Assembly: GCA_025965775.1 (NCBI GenBank)
Contig: JAOPWG010000428.1
Location: 1 to 12,795 of the forward strand
Source of the DNA: Modestobacter sp.
Lineage (GTDB): Bacteria; Actinomycetota; Actinomycetes; Mycobacteriales; Geodermatophilaceae
Reading direction: 5' to 3'
Length of the DNA: 12,795 bases
In this document: piece after piece, positions 5,461-12,795 of the stretch
How the letters are laid out: every line of letters begins with the position of its first letter
Position numbering within the stretch: the stretch's first letter is position 1
Notes under the pieces: generated by a model
What the model saw: the letters and a program-made list of their open reading frames with translations, nothing else
Told to the model about the DNA's origin: nothing
Databases searched by the model: none
Translations under genes and position numbers: made by a program

Positions 5461-7158
5461 TCAGGACGATCCGTGGAGGACGAGCCAGGCGCGGGTCGCG
5501 ACCTGCAGGTTGAGGCGGCCGTCGACGGCGCCGAGGTCGTGGCCGCTCAGCTCACGGATGCGCTTGAGCCGGTAGCGCAGCGTGCTGCGGTGGATGTGCA
5601 GCGCTGTTGCGGTCGCGTCGTAGTTGCAGCCGCTGTCGTAGTACTGCGACAGCGTCGTGACCAACTGGGTCCGCTTGGCCCTGTCGTAGTCGATCAGTTC
5701 GCCGATCCAGTCACGGACGAACTGCTCCACGTCGTGGGTGTCGTCGTTGGCGAAGACCAACCGGAGGACGCCGAGCTCCTCGAAGGTCATCAACCCGGGA
5801 CCCTGCGACCGTTCCTGGAGGGCGAGCGCGTGCCGGGCCTCGGAGTACGAGCGGGGCAGGTCCGACGGGTCCTCACGCACCCCGCCGACCCCGATGCATC
5901 CGCTGGTGCTCCGCAGGAGGTCGGCCACGGCCTGGTACAGCTCGCCCCAGCGGTGCTGGCCACCCCACGACGCGGGTCGGGCCGCCACCACGACGACGAG
6001 GCCGGACCGGCGCGCGACGCACGCATCGACGTCACACAGCCGCGCTCCTTGTTCCACGGCCCGGGCGACGTCCCCCCGGTCGTGCGCGCCCCGCCACCGG
6101 ACGACCAGCACCTGGTGCGGCCCGCGGAGGTCATGACCGAGGGCGGCCGCGCGGGAGAGTGCGCTCTCGGTGTCGGTACCGGTGAGCAGATCGGCAACCA
6201 GGTCGCCGCGGAGCCGGAGCGCGGCCTCGGCCAGGTCGCGTCGGTGCGCGAGTTCGATGCCCAGCACCACGGCGGCACGCTCCAGAGCGAAGACCTGGTG
6301 ACGGCCGGCCCGTCGTCGGGCGTCGACCAGCGCGAGGACACCGAGGACCTCGTCGCCGGACCGGACGAGCGCGATCAGCCGATCCTGGTCACGCAGGGGT
6401 CCGGGGACGCGTCCGGCTCGGGCCAGCAACTCGGCCCGGTGACGGCGCGACTGTCTGGGATAGGGCGCCGGCAGGTCCGGACCGGCCCAGGCGATCGAGT
6501 TGCCGAACCGGTCCTCGACGGCCACCGGAAGGCCGGTGACGCTGTGCAGCGCCGCGGCGATCCCTGCCGCGCCGGCCCGTGCCGCGGCGACGGTGGTCAG
6601 CGTCTCCTGCGTCATCCGCTGCCATTCGAGTTCGGCGACGGCGCCGCTCAGCCGGTCGTTGACCGCAGCCAGCTCCGCGTTCCGTGCGCGGAGCTCGTCG
6701 GCCTTCGCGCGTTCCCCCCGGTACAGGGCTGCGCTGCTCAATGCACCGCCGGTCTGCTGGGCGAGACGCGCGAGCAGGAACCGCTGCTCGGCGATCGGCT
6801 CGGCGGGGGCGGAGACGACGATGTAGCCGGTGTTGCCGAGCGGACAGCGCAGGGGGTAGGCCCAGGCCCAGTCGCGCTGGGGGACGGCGACCGGTCCGGG
6901 ATCGCCGGCGAGCGCGGTCAGGGCATTGCTCAGATCAGGCGCGACCGGCGCCCCTTCGGTGTCGGTGACCAGCCGCTCACCGCACACCAGGTAGCACGCC
7001 TCGACCCGGCACGCCCCGAGCGCGGGAACCGACGCGGTCGCCAGCCGCAGGATCTCCCGCTCGTCGCAACGGTCGAACATCAGCACGGGCAGCGTCGGGA
7101 GCCCGCGCAGGCCCGACGCCTGGACCGGCAGGGCGCGCACCTGGTCCGCCTCGCCCAT
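5461..7158 (-). CDS. PucR/CdaR-family transcriptional regulator with N-terminal sensory domains
   Basis: The protein has 565 residues. The ATG at 7158 is preceded by GGGAGG at 5 bases spacing. Residues about 25-145 look like a GAF-type sensor, 148-185 a probable coiled coil rich in Glu/Arg/Ala, 186-305 a second GAF-like region, 310-440 the CdaR GGDEF-like domain, and 495-560 the PucR C-terminal helix-turn-helix with the signature YYDSGCNYDATATALHIHRS followed by TLRYRLKRI. Such proteins bind DNA through this C-terminal HTH and often control adjacent catabolic or transport genes. It is divergent from the MFS exporter across 256 bp, making that gene the first candidate target. The ligand is unknown. 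Confidence 0.88.
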   Translation of the reverse strand: MGEADQVRALPVQASGLRGLPTLPVLMFDRCDEREILRLATASVPALGACRVEACYLVCGERLVTDTEGAPVAPDLSNALTALAGDPGPVAVPQRDWAWAYPLRCPLGNTGYIVVSAPAEPIAEQRFLLARLAQQTGGALSSAALYRGERAKADELRARNAELAAVNDRLSGAVAELEWQRMTQETLTTVAAARAGAAGIAAALHSVTGLPVAVEDRFGNSIAWAGPDLPAPYPRQSRRHRAELLARAGRVPGPLRDQDRLIALVRSGDEVLGVLALVDARRRAGRHQVFALERAAVVLGIELAHRRDLAEAALRLRGDLVADLLTGTDTESALSRAAALGHDLRGPHQVLVVRWRGAHDRGDVARAVEQGARLCDVDACVARRSGLVVVVAARPASWGGQHRWGELYQAVADLLRSTSGCIGVGGVREDPSDLPRSYSEARHALALQERSQGPGLMTFEELGVLRLVFANDDTHDVEQFVRDWIGELIDYDRAKRTQLVTTLSQYYDSGCNYDATATALHIHRSTLRYRLKRIRELSGHDLGAVDGRLNLQVATRAWLVLHGSS

Positions 7159-7254
7159 CGGAGCCTCCCGACCCTGCCGCGCGGCGGCTCGGATGGCGGG
7201 TGCTCCTTCGGCATCGCCGCCCCCCGGTTCCGTGTCCCGGGTGCCTCTGAACCT

Positions 7255-7270
7255 GCCGCGCCCCCGCGGC
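7255..7270. repeat. Short hairpin in the divergent PucR/MFS promoter region
   Basis: GCCGCG (7255-7260) and CGCGGC (7265-7270) flank a CCCC loop, with two more possible pairs outside (one a T-G wobble). It lies near the middle of the 256-bp region 7159-7414 between the divergent genes, where both promoters must be. Another small dyad, GCAGG-T-CCTGC, is at 7344-7354. I could not place convincing -35/-10 boxes for either gene. Confidence 0.3.
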
Positions 7271-7414
7271 GGAGTCCATCGTCAGACCTGCCGATGTGGT
7301 GACCGCGTCGTGTCCGGCTGTCGCGGTGCGGGTGGGGACGACGGCAGGTCCTGCGGGTCGGAGGACCGCGGCCCTGGCCGCGTGGGGGAGTGCTGCGCGG
7401 GTAGTCCCCGGGGC

Positions 7415-9145
7415 ATGGTCGACGTCGTGGACGTCCGCAGGGACCCACCTGCCGCCGTCTCCTCCGGGGGCGGGACCCGGTCCGCCTGGGCCCCCCTGCG
7501 ACGGCGGTGGTTCCGCGCGCTGTGGACCGCCCAGTTCATCGCCAACACCGGGACGTGGGCCCAGACCGTCGGTGCGCAATGGCTCATGGGCGACCTGGGT
7601 GGGTCCGCGCTGCAGGTGGCGCTGGTCCAGACCGCCGCGACGTTGCCGGTCTTCCTCTTCGTCGTCCCCGCCGGTGCGTTCGGCGACATCGTCGACCGGC
7701 GGCGGCTCCTGCTGCTCAGCCAGACGCTGATGCTGCTGGCCGCCGCCGCGCTGGCTGTCCTCACGGCGGCCGGCGCGGTGACGCCGAACCGGTTGCTGGC
7801 CCTGACCGCGCTCCTGGCCCTGGGGCAGGCGTTGGCCGCACCGTCCTTCCAGGCTGTCCAGCCCGAGCTGGTGGAGCGCGGGGAACTCCCGCAGGCGGCG
7901 CTGCTGAACGGTGCGAACGCCAACGTCGCCCGCGCGGTCGGGCCGGCGGTCGGCGGGGTGCTCATCGCCGCGTCCGGCCCGGCCGCGGCGTTCGCCCTGA
8001 ACGCGGTGTCCTTCCTCGGGGTGCTCGTCGTGCTGTACCGCTGGCCGCGGCCGTCGACGGAGCGACCGCTGGGTGCCGAGCCGATCCGGCAGGCCATCCG
8101 GGCGGGTGTGCGGTACGTCCGCAGCGCCCCCGCGTTCGGCAGCGTCCTCGCCCGGTCCGGCCTGTTCATGGTGTTCGCCAGCGGGCTGTGGGCACTGCTG
8201 CCCGCTCTGGCCCGTGGCCCCCTGGGCCTGGGCCCCGACGGCTACGGCGGCCTGCTGGTCGCGGTGGGCCTCGGGGCGGTCATCGGCACCGCCGTGCTGC
8301 CCTGGCTGCGCGCGCGATGCGGCTCAGGCGCCGTCGTCACCGGCGCGATCCTGCTGTACGCGGCGTCGGTCGCCGTGGTGGGGCTGACCCCCTCGCCGGC
8401 AGCGGTGGTGGCGGCCCTGGTGCTGGCCGGGCTGAGCTGGATCGCCGTGCAGTCGACGCTCGGCGCCACGGCGCAGCTGTTGCTGCCCACCTGGGCCCGG
8501 GCCCGCGCGCTGGCCTACTTCCAACTGGTCTTCATGGGCGGTCAGGCCGTCGGCGCGCTCGCCTGGGGAGTGGTGGCCGACGCATTCGGCCTCCGGGCCG
8601 CCTTCCTGATCCCGGCCGGGGGGCTGGTCCTGGCCGCGCTCCTGGGGTTGCTGCTGGTTCCGCTGGGCGCCGACCACGACGTCCGGCACAGCGAACTGCC
8701 CTGGCCGCAGCCGCCGCCCTCCGCGCGGTGGGCGCCGGACGCCGGCCCGGTGCTGGTCACGCTGGAGTGGCAGGTCCGCGGTGAGGAGGTCCCTGAGTTC
8801 CTGCGCGTCATGCGGCGGCTCGGCCAGGCGCGTCGCCGCACCGGCGCTGCCCTGTGGGGGGTGTTCCAGGACGCCGAGGACCCGGAGCTGTTCCTGGAGA
8901 CCTTCACCGTCAGCACCTGGCACGAGCACCTCCGCCAACACCTCGAGCGCGGCACGGTCGCCGACGCGGAACTGGAACAGCGGGCCCGCTGGCATCTCGT
9001 CAGGAGCAGCGGCCCCGTCGTCCGGCACTTCGTCTGGGCGTACGCGGTCCCGGCGGCGCGGCCGGACATCGAGCCCGACGTCCTGCCGCACGCACACCCC
9101 GAGCCGGTTCCGACGGCCGGCCTGGCGGCGGCGGACCCGCCCTGA
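7415..9145 (+). CDS. MFS transporter (MFS_3/enterobactin-exporter-like) with C-terminal ABM-like domain
   Basis: The protein has 576 residues from the ATG at 7415; an in-frame start at 7193 would add a Cys/Gly/Arg-rich stretch unlike any transporter and overlap the divergent promoter region. No strong Shine-Dalgarno precedes 7415, so the start is uncertain by a few codons. Residues about 30-420 carry roughly 11-12 hydrophobic segments and an MFS motif A variant, GAFGDIVDRRRLL (88-100). Residues about 445-555 form a soluble domain (PVLVTLEWQV, ETFTVSTWHEHLRQH) resembling the dimeric alpha-beta barrel of antibiotic-biosynthesis monooxygenases, an arrangement known in this MFS_3 family. It is an inner-membrane exporter of unknown substrate, probably controlled by the divergent PucR protein. 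Confidence 0.88.
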   Translation: MVDVVDVRRDPPAAVSSGGGTRSAWAPLRRRWFRALWTAQFIANTGTWAQTVGAQWLMGDLGGSALQVALVQTAATLPVFLFVVPAGAFGDIVDRRRLLLLSQTLMLLAAAALAVLTAAGAVTPNRLLALTALLALGQALAAPSFQAVQPELVERGELPQAALLNGANANVARAVGPAVGGVLIAASGPAAAFALNAVSFLGVLVVLYRWPRPSTERPLGAEPIRQAIRAGVRYVRSAPAFGSVLARSGLFMVFASGLWALLPALARGPLGLGPDGYGGLLVAVGLGAVIGTAVLPWLRARCGSGAVVTGAILLYAASVAVVGLTPSPAAVVAALVLAGLSWIAVQSTLGATAQLLLPTWARARALAYFQLVFMGGQAVGALAWGVVADAFGLRAAFLIPAGGLVLAALLGLLLVPLGADHDVRHSELPWPQPPPSARWAPDAGPVLVTLEWQVRGEEVPEFLRVMRRLGQARRRTGAALWGVFQDAEDPELFLETFTVSTWHEHLRQHLERGTVADAELEQRARWHLVRSSGPVVRHFVWAYAVPAARPDIEPDVLPHAHPEPVPTAGLAAADPP

Positions 9146-9146
9146 G

Positions 9147-9251
9147 AGCCGACCCGATCGACGCGGCGGGACACCGCACGTGCACGTCCACCGTCGTCCC
9201 GCCATCGGCTGAGCGACCGATGTCGACGATCGCGTGGTGCTGCCACGATCG
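9147..9251 (+). other. Structured intergenic stretch: two successive hairpins between MFS and hemerythrin genes
   Basis: The first structure has outer arms AGCCGA (9147-9152) / TCGGCT (9205-9210) and inner arms GGCGGGAC (9165-9172) / GTCCCGCC (9196-9203), enclosing the self-complementary ACGTGCACGT (9178-9187). The second has CGTGG/CCACG (9233-9237, 9243-9247) with a TGCTG loop, extended by CGAT/ATCG across a two-base bulge. It begins 2 bases after the MFS stop. There is no T-run, so it may be a factor-dependent or processed terminator or a 5' leader structure for the hemerythrin gene. The remainder of 9146-9363 shows no gene or promoter I can defend. Confidence 0.4.
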
Positions 9252-9363
9252 GAGGCGTCGGGGCCGGTGCCCGGCCGGTCGGTCGCGGTCGCGGTCGGCA
9301 CGGTCTCCCGTGGGGGTGGTGGCGTCACCGGCCGGGGAGCGGTCGCAGTCGGAAGAGGGGCAG

Positions 9364-9933
9364 GTGTGCGGCATGACCGGAGGACACGGGACCGAGGACG
9401 ACGCCGGCGACGTCGTGGGGTTCCTGATGGCCCAGCACCAGCAGGTCAGGGAGTTGCTGGACGACGTCCTGCGGGCCGGCGGCCAGGAGCGGCAGCAGTA
9501 CTTCGACCAGGCGAGGGAGATGCTCGCCCGGCACGAGACGGGCGAGGAGATGATCGTCCGTCCGCTGACCCGGAAGGCGCCGGACGGGGGCGCCGTCGCC
9601 GACGCGCGGATGGCCGAGGAGAACGAGGCCAAGGAGGTCCTCGCCGGCCTGGAGAAGATGGACGTCGACAGCGAGCGGTTCGTGTCGACCTTCACCGCGT
9701 TCCGGCAGTCGGTCCTCGACCACGCCCAGGCCGAGGAACGCGACGAGTTCCCGCTGTTGCGGCAGAACACCGACCCCGACGCGCTGGCCAAGGCCCGCGA
9801 CCGGGTCGAGCGCGCCGAGCGGATGGCCCCGACGCACCCGCACCCGGGCGTCAGGACGACGACGGCCAACTACGTCGCCGGCCCGTTCGTGGCGATGCTG
9901 GACCGGGCGCGGGACGTCTTGTCCCGCGGCTGA
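9364..9933 (+). CDS. Hemerythrin-like HHE domain protein
   Basis: The protein has 189 residues from GTG 9364, chosen because the GAGG core at 9355-9358 is 5 bases upstream; ATG 9373 (186 residues) is nearly as likely. The four-helix hemerythrin pattern is visible: H25 (MAQHQQVRELL), H57 and E61 (ARHETGEE), and H120 and E124 (DHAQAEERDEFPLL). The third-helix position that is usually EEH reads EEN (E85 E86 N87), so one expected His ligand is missing. About 45 residues follow the HHE domain. Hemerythrins bind a di-iron centre and O2 or sense O2, NO or peroxide; with a missing ligand the metal site may be altered. It stands alone on its strand segment, 129 bases before hypA. Confidence 0.85.
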   Translation: MCGMTGGHGTEDDAGDVVGFLMAQHQQVRELLDDVLRAGGQERQQYFDQAREMLARHETGEEMIVRPLTRKAPDGGAVADARMAEENEAKEVLAGLEKMDVDSERFVSTFTAFRQSVLDHAQAEERDEFPLLRQNTDPDALAKARDRVERAERMAPTHPHPGVRTTTANYVAGPFVAMLDRARDVLSRG

Positions 9934-10007
9934 CCGAGCGATCCGGACAGCGGCGTCACCGTGGTCCGCCGGCCGCGACCTGGCGGAGGTCTGCCCGCGG
10001 GGAGGCC

Positions 10008-10036
10008 TTGGTCGCAGCCGCCGTGCGGCGTAGCGT
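10008..10036 (+). promoter_or_regulatory. Candidate promoter for hypA
   Basis: TTGGTC (10008-10013) and TAGCGT (10031-10036) are separated by 17 bases, fitting the loose actinobacterial sigma-70 pattern (TTGnnn / TAnnnT). It would give a leader of about 20 bases before the hypA ATG. The boxes match consensus only in part, so this is a candidate. Confidence 0.35.
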
Positions 10037-10040
10037 CCCG

Positions 10041-10054
10041 TGCCCTGACGGGCA
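10041..10054 (+). promoter_or_regulatory. Small hairpin abutting the hypA ribosome binding site
   Basis: TGCCC (10041-10045) and GGGCA (10050-10054) pair around a TGAC loop, and the 3' arm shares its last base with AGGAG (10054-10058), the hypA Shine-Dalgarno. It could tune initiation, but five base pairs is small. Confidence 0.25.
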
Positions 10055-10062
10055 GGAGCGCC

Positions 10063-10392
10063 ATGCACGAGCTCGCGATCACCCAGAGCGTGGTGGAGGC
10101 GGTCACCCAGCGCACGGGCAGCACGCCGGTGGCGAGCGTCCGTCTGCGGGTGGGCCGGCTGGCCGGCGTGGTGCCCGATGCCATGCGCTTCTGCTTCGAG
10201 CTGGTGACCGCCGGGACGCCGCTCGAGGGGGCGGCACTCGAGTTCGAGCAGCCGGAGGGCCGTGGCCGGTGCCGCACCTGCGGCCAGGACTTCGTGCTCG
10301 CCGACCTGATCCTGCTCTGCGAGTGCGGGAGTGCCGATGTCGAGGTCCTGGCCGGCCGGGAGCTGGCGGTCGCATCGGTCGTGATGGCCTGA
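10063..10392 (+). CDS. hypA: Hydrogenase nickel incorporation protein HypA
   Basis: The 109-residue protein starts MHE, the invariant N-terminal nickel-binding motif of HypA (His2), and has the zinc site C70-C73 (CRTC) with C86 and C88 (CEC). The second pair is CxC instead of the CxxC of E. coli HypA; I recall similar CxCGS forms in actinobacterial homologues, so this is probably a lineage variant. HypA delivers nickel, with HypB, to the large subunit of [NiFe]-hydrogenase in the cytoplasm. AGGAG lies 4 bases before the ATG. hypB follows after 57 bases in the same direction, and the hydrogenase structural genes come next. Confidence 0.93.
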   Translation: MHELAITQSVVEAVTQRTGSTPVASVRLRVGRLAGVVPDAMRFCFELVTAGTPLEGAALEFEQPEGRGRCRTCGQDFVLADLILLCECGSADVEVLAGRELAVASVVMA

Positions 10393-10449
10393 CCGGGCCC
10401 GGCGCGGGGTGAAGCGCCTGCGTGGTGCAGGAGCGGGAGGTGGTCGAGC

Positions 10450-11208
10450 GTGTGCGGGACCTGCGGGTGCGGTGAGTCCGACGTCCGGGTGACGGTGCCG
10501 GCCGACGGGCACCGTCACGGTGTGCCCACCGAGCACGAGCACGAGCCGCGCGCGGCTGTCGTGGAGATCGAGACGGCACTGCTGGCCAGGAACGACCACC
10601 TGGCCACGCACAACCGCGCCTGGCTGGCCGACCGCGGCATCGTCGCGCTGAACCTGATGAGCTCGCCGGGGTCGGGGAAGACCTCGCTGCTGTGCCGCAC
10701 CATCACCGAGCTCTCGCCGCTCCGGTCCATCGGTGTCATCGAGGGGGACCAGGAGACCCGGATCGACGCCGAGAAGATCCGCAGCACCGGAGCCCCCGTC
10801 GTCCAGATCAACACCGGCTCGGGCTGCCACCTCGATGCCGACATGCTCGCCCGGGGGATGGCGCAGCTCCATCCGCCGGACGGATCACTCGTCTTCGTCG
10901 AGAACGTCGGCAACCTCGTCTGCCCGGCCCTGTTCGACCTCGGCGAGGCGGCCAAGGTCGTCGTCGTCTCGGTGACCGAGGGGGAGGACAAACCCCTCAA
11001 GTACCCGTACATGTTCTCGGTGGCCGACCTGGTGGTGATCAACAAGATCGACCTGCTGCCCTACGTCGACGTCCGACTGGACCGGCTCGTCGGGCACTGC
11101 CGGTCGGTGAACCCCGACGTGCGGGTGCTGCCGCTGTCGGTCACGACCGGCGAGAGTTTTGGAGCGTGGTGTGACTGGCTCCGGACCACCGCGCCGGCCG
11201 CCGGCTGA
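10450..11208 (+). CDS. hypB: Hydrogenase maturation GTPase HypB
   Basis: The 252-residue protein begins MCGTCGCG, the N-terminal high-affinity nickel motif (CxxCGC) also seen in E. coli HypB, followed by a short His-rich stretch (HRHGVPTEHEHE, 21-32). The G domain has the P-loop SSPGSGKTS (71-79), GDQETRIDAEKI (99-110), the metal-binding Cys126-His127 (TGSGCHLDA) and Cys158 (GNLVCP), and NKID (198-201) for guanine recognition. It hydrolyses GTP to drive nickel transfer with HypA. The GTG start has GGGAGG 9 bases upstream. It stops 142 bases before hhyS; the gap contains a CRP-type site, so hypAB and hhySL may be separately controlled. Confidence 0.95.
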   Translation: MCGTCGCGESDVRVTVPADGHRHGVPTEHEHEPRAAVVEIETALLARNDHLATHNRAWLADRGIVALNLMSSPGSGKTSLLCRTITELSPLRSIGVIEGDQETRIDAEKIRSTGAPVVQINTGSGCHLDADMLARGMAQLHPPDGSLVFVENVGNLVCPALFDLGEAAKVVVVSVTEGEDKPLKYPYMFSVADLVVINKIDLLPYVDVRLDRLVGHCRSVNPDVRVLPLSVTTGESFGAWCDWLRTTAPAAG

Positions 11209-11223
11209 CGCGATGGCGAATCC

Positions 11224-11229
11224 TTGACA
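11224..11229 (+). promoter_or_regulatory. Consensus -35 box (TTGACA) upstream of hhyS
   Basis: TTGACA lies 16 bases after the hypB stop. At the standard 17-base spacing the downstream hexamer is TAGTCA (11247-11252), a poor -10, and it sits inside the CRP-type palindrome. If this is the real promoter, protein bound at the palindrome would block it; otherwise the match is coincidental. It would give a leader of about 90 bases for hhyS. Confidence 0.4.
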
Positions 11230-11238
11230 GCACGTCGG

Positions 11239-11254
11239 TGTGAGCGTAGTCACA
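11239..11254. promoter_or_regulatory. Perfect CRP/GlxR-type binding site
   Basis: TGTGA-GCGTAG-TCACA has both half-sites identical to the consensus shared by E. coli CRP and by actinobacterial CRP/GlxR proteins. It is centred about 104 bases upstream of the hhyS ATG, in a non-coding gap, and I found no other match with both half-sites in the window. Its placement suggests cAMP-dependent control of the hydrogenase structural genes; whether it activates or represses depends on the true transcription start. Confidence 0.7.
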
Positions 11255-11350
11255 GGTCCACGCCGCACAAGTAGACCGAGATCCGGTCCCAGCGGATGTC
11301 AGGGGTCGTGCCCCGAACGGGTGAGCAGAGATCCCGGGAAGCGTGGCGAT

Positions 11351-12418
<1,068 letters not shown>

Positions 12419-12431
12419 AGGGCAGCAGACG

Positions 12432-12795
12432 ATGACAGCGACGAAGCCCCGCCCCACCGGCACGACGCCGACCGGGAACCTGGTCGAGATCGCCTGGGAC
12501 CCGATCACCCGGATCGTGGGCAGCCTGGGGATCTACACGAAGATCGACTTCGAGGCGCGGGAGGTCGTCGAGTGCCACAGCACGTCGGCGATCTTCCGCG
12601 GCTACTCGATCTTCATGAAGGGCAAGGACCCGCGCGACGCGCACTTCATCACCAGTCGCATCTGCGGCATCTGCGGGGACAACCACGCCACCTGCTCCTG
12701 CTACGCGCAGAACATGGCCTACGGCGTGAAGCCGCCGCACCTGGGGGAGTGGATCGTCAACCTCGGCGAGGCCGCCGAGTACATGTTCGACCACA
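12432..12795 (+). CDS. hhyL: Group 1h [NiFe]-hydrogenase large subunit, N-terminal part (3' end outside window)
   Basis: The frame is open from ATG 12432 to the window edge, giving 121 residues of a protein usually over 500. The start has GAAGG (12417-12421) upstream and follows hhyS by 13 bases. The N-terminus carries DPITRIVGSLGIY (23-35), the family's DPxTRIxG motif in the form I associate with group 1h, and the L1 motif RICGICGDNH (76-85), whose Cys78 and Cys81 bind the Ni-Fe centre and whose His85 is also conserved. The second Cys pair and the C-terminal cleavage site are beyond the window. Maturation would use HypA/HypB encoded upstream. Confidence 0.94.
   Translation, partial: MTATKPRPTGTTPTGNLVEIAWDPITRIVGSLGIYTKIDFEAREVVECHSTSAIFRGYSIFMKGKDPRDAHFITSRICGICGDNHATCSCYAQNMAYGVKPPHLGEWIVNLGEAAEYMFDH

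Noticed and set aside
4864..7302. Very long open frame on the + strand opposite the protease and PucR genes
   Set aside because: It has no recognisable domain, is Arg/Gly/Asp-rich, and is antisense to two genes with clear catalytic or HTH motifs.
7193..7414. N-terminal extension of the MFS transporter
   Set aside because: The extra 74 residues are Cys/Gly/Arg-rich with no transporter character and would run through the divergent promoter region.
9277..9299. Short GGTCGC-type direct repeats upstream of the hemerythrin gene
   Set aside because: Only a few imperfect 6-base units; expected by chance in GC-rich DNA and with no spacer pattern suggesting CRISPR or iterons.
9220..9363. N-terminal extension of the hemerythrin-like protein from ATG 9220
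   Set aside because: It adds an Arg/Ser-rich stretch without a ribosome binding site and lies in the structured intergenic sequence.
11240..11350. Earlier GTG start for the hydrogenase small subunit
   Set aside because: The start would lie within the CRP-type palindrome and add 37 residues not seen in group 1h small subunits; ATG 11351 gives the usual length.

Overview
The window is very GC-rich DNA with strong G/C bias at third codon positions and frequent GTG starts. With the gene content (group 1h [NiFe]-hydrogenase, PucR-type regulator, CNB/thioredoxin-reductase fusion, UBP zinc finger) this points to an actinobacterium. A Pseudonocardia-like or related actinomycete is my guess; the genus cannot be fixed from the sequence. 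I see no rRNA, tRNA, CRISPR array, insertion sequence or integrase.

Region 1 (1-3973, + strand) is a tightly packed stress/redox operon: the 3' end of clpB, a zinc-ribbon thioredoxin (Trx2 type), a small UBP-type zinc finger protein, a three-part fusion (cyclic-nucleotide-binding domain + glutaredoxin-like domain + thioredoxin-reductase fold), and a DUF1931 bacterial histone-fold protein. Starts and stops overlap at three junctions (ATGA, TGATG/GTGA, GTGA), so translation is probably coupled. The reductase lacks the redox-active CxxC and its CNB domain lacks the phosphate-binding arginine, so it is unlikely to be a cAMP-gated classical thioredoxin reductase. A hairpin plus T-run (about 3988-4011) ends the operon.

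Region 2 (4026-7158, - strand) holds a secreted/lipoprotein HtrA-like serine protease with a PDZ domain and, upstream of it, a PucR/CdaR-family regulator with sensory domains. The 325-bp gap between them carries a perfect 16-bp palindrome and a second 7-5-7 inverted repeat.

Region 3 (7415-9933, + strand) holds an MFS exporter with a C-terminal monooxygenase-like (ABM) domain, divergent from the PucR gene, and a hemerythrin-like protein lacking one expected His ligand. The gap between these two genes can fold into two successive hairpins.

Region 4 (10063-12795, + strand) is the start of a hydrogenase locus: hypA, hypB, then the small subunit (hhyS) and the first 121 codons of the large subunit (hhyL) of a group 1h [NiFe]-hydrogenase, the high-affinity type that oxidises atmospheric H2. 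A perfect CRP/GlxR-type site (TGTGA-N6-TCACA) lies between hypB and hhyS, just downstream of a TTGACA box.

Taken together, the genes suit an aerobe surviving stress or starvation: disaggregation, redox repair, envelope proteolysis, a di-iron protein, and H2 scavenging for maintenance energy. That the four regions work together is inference from adjacency only.
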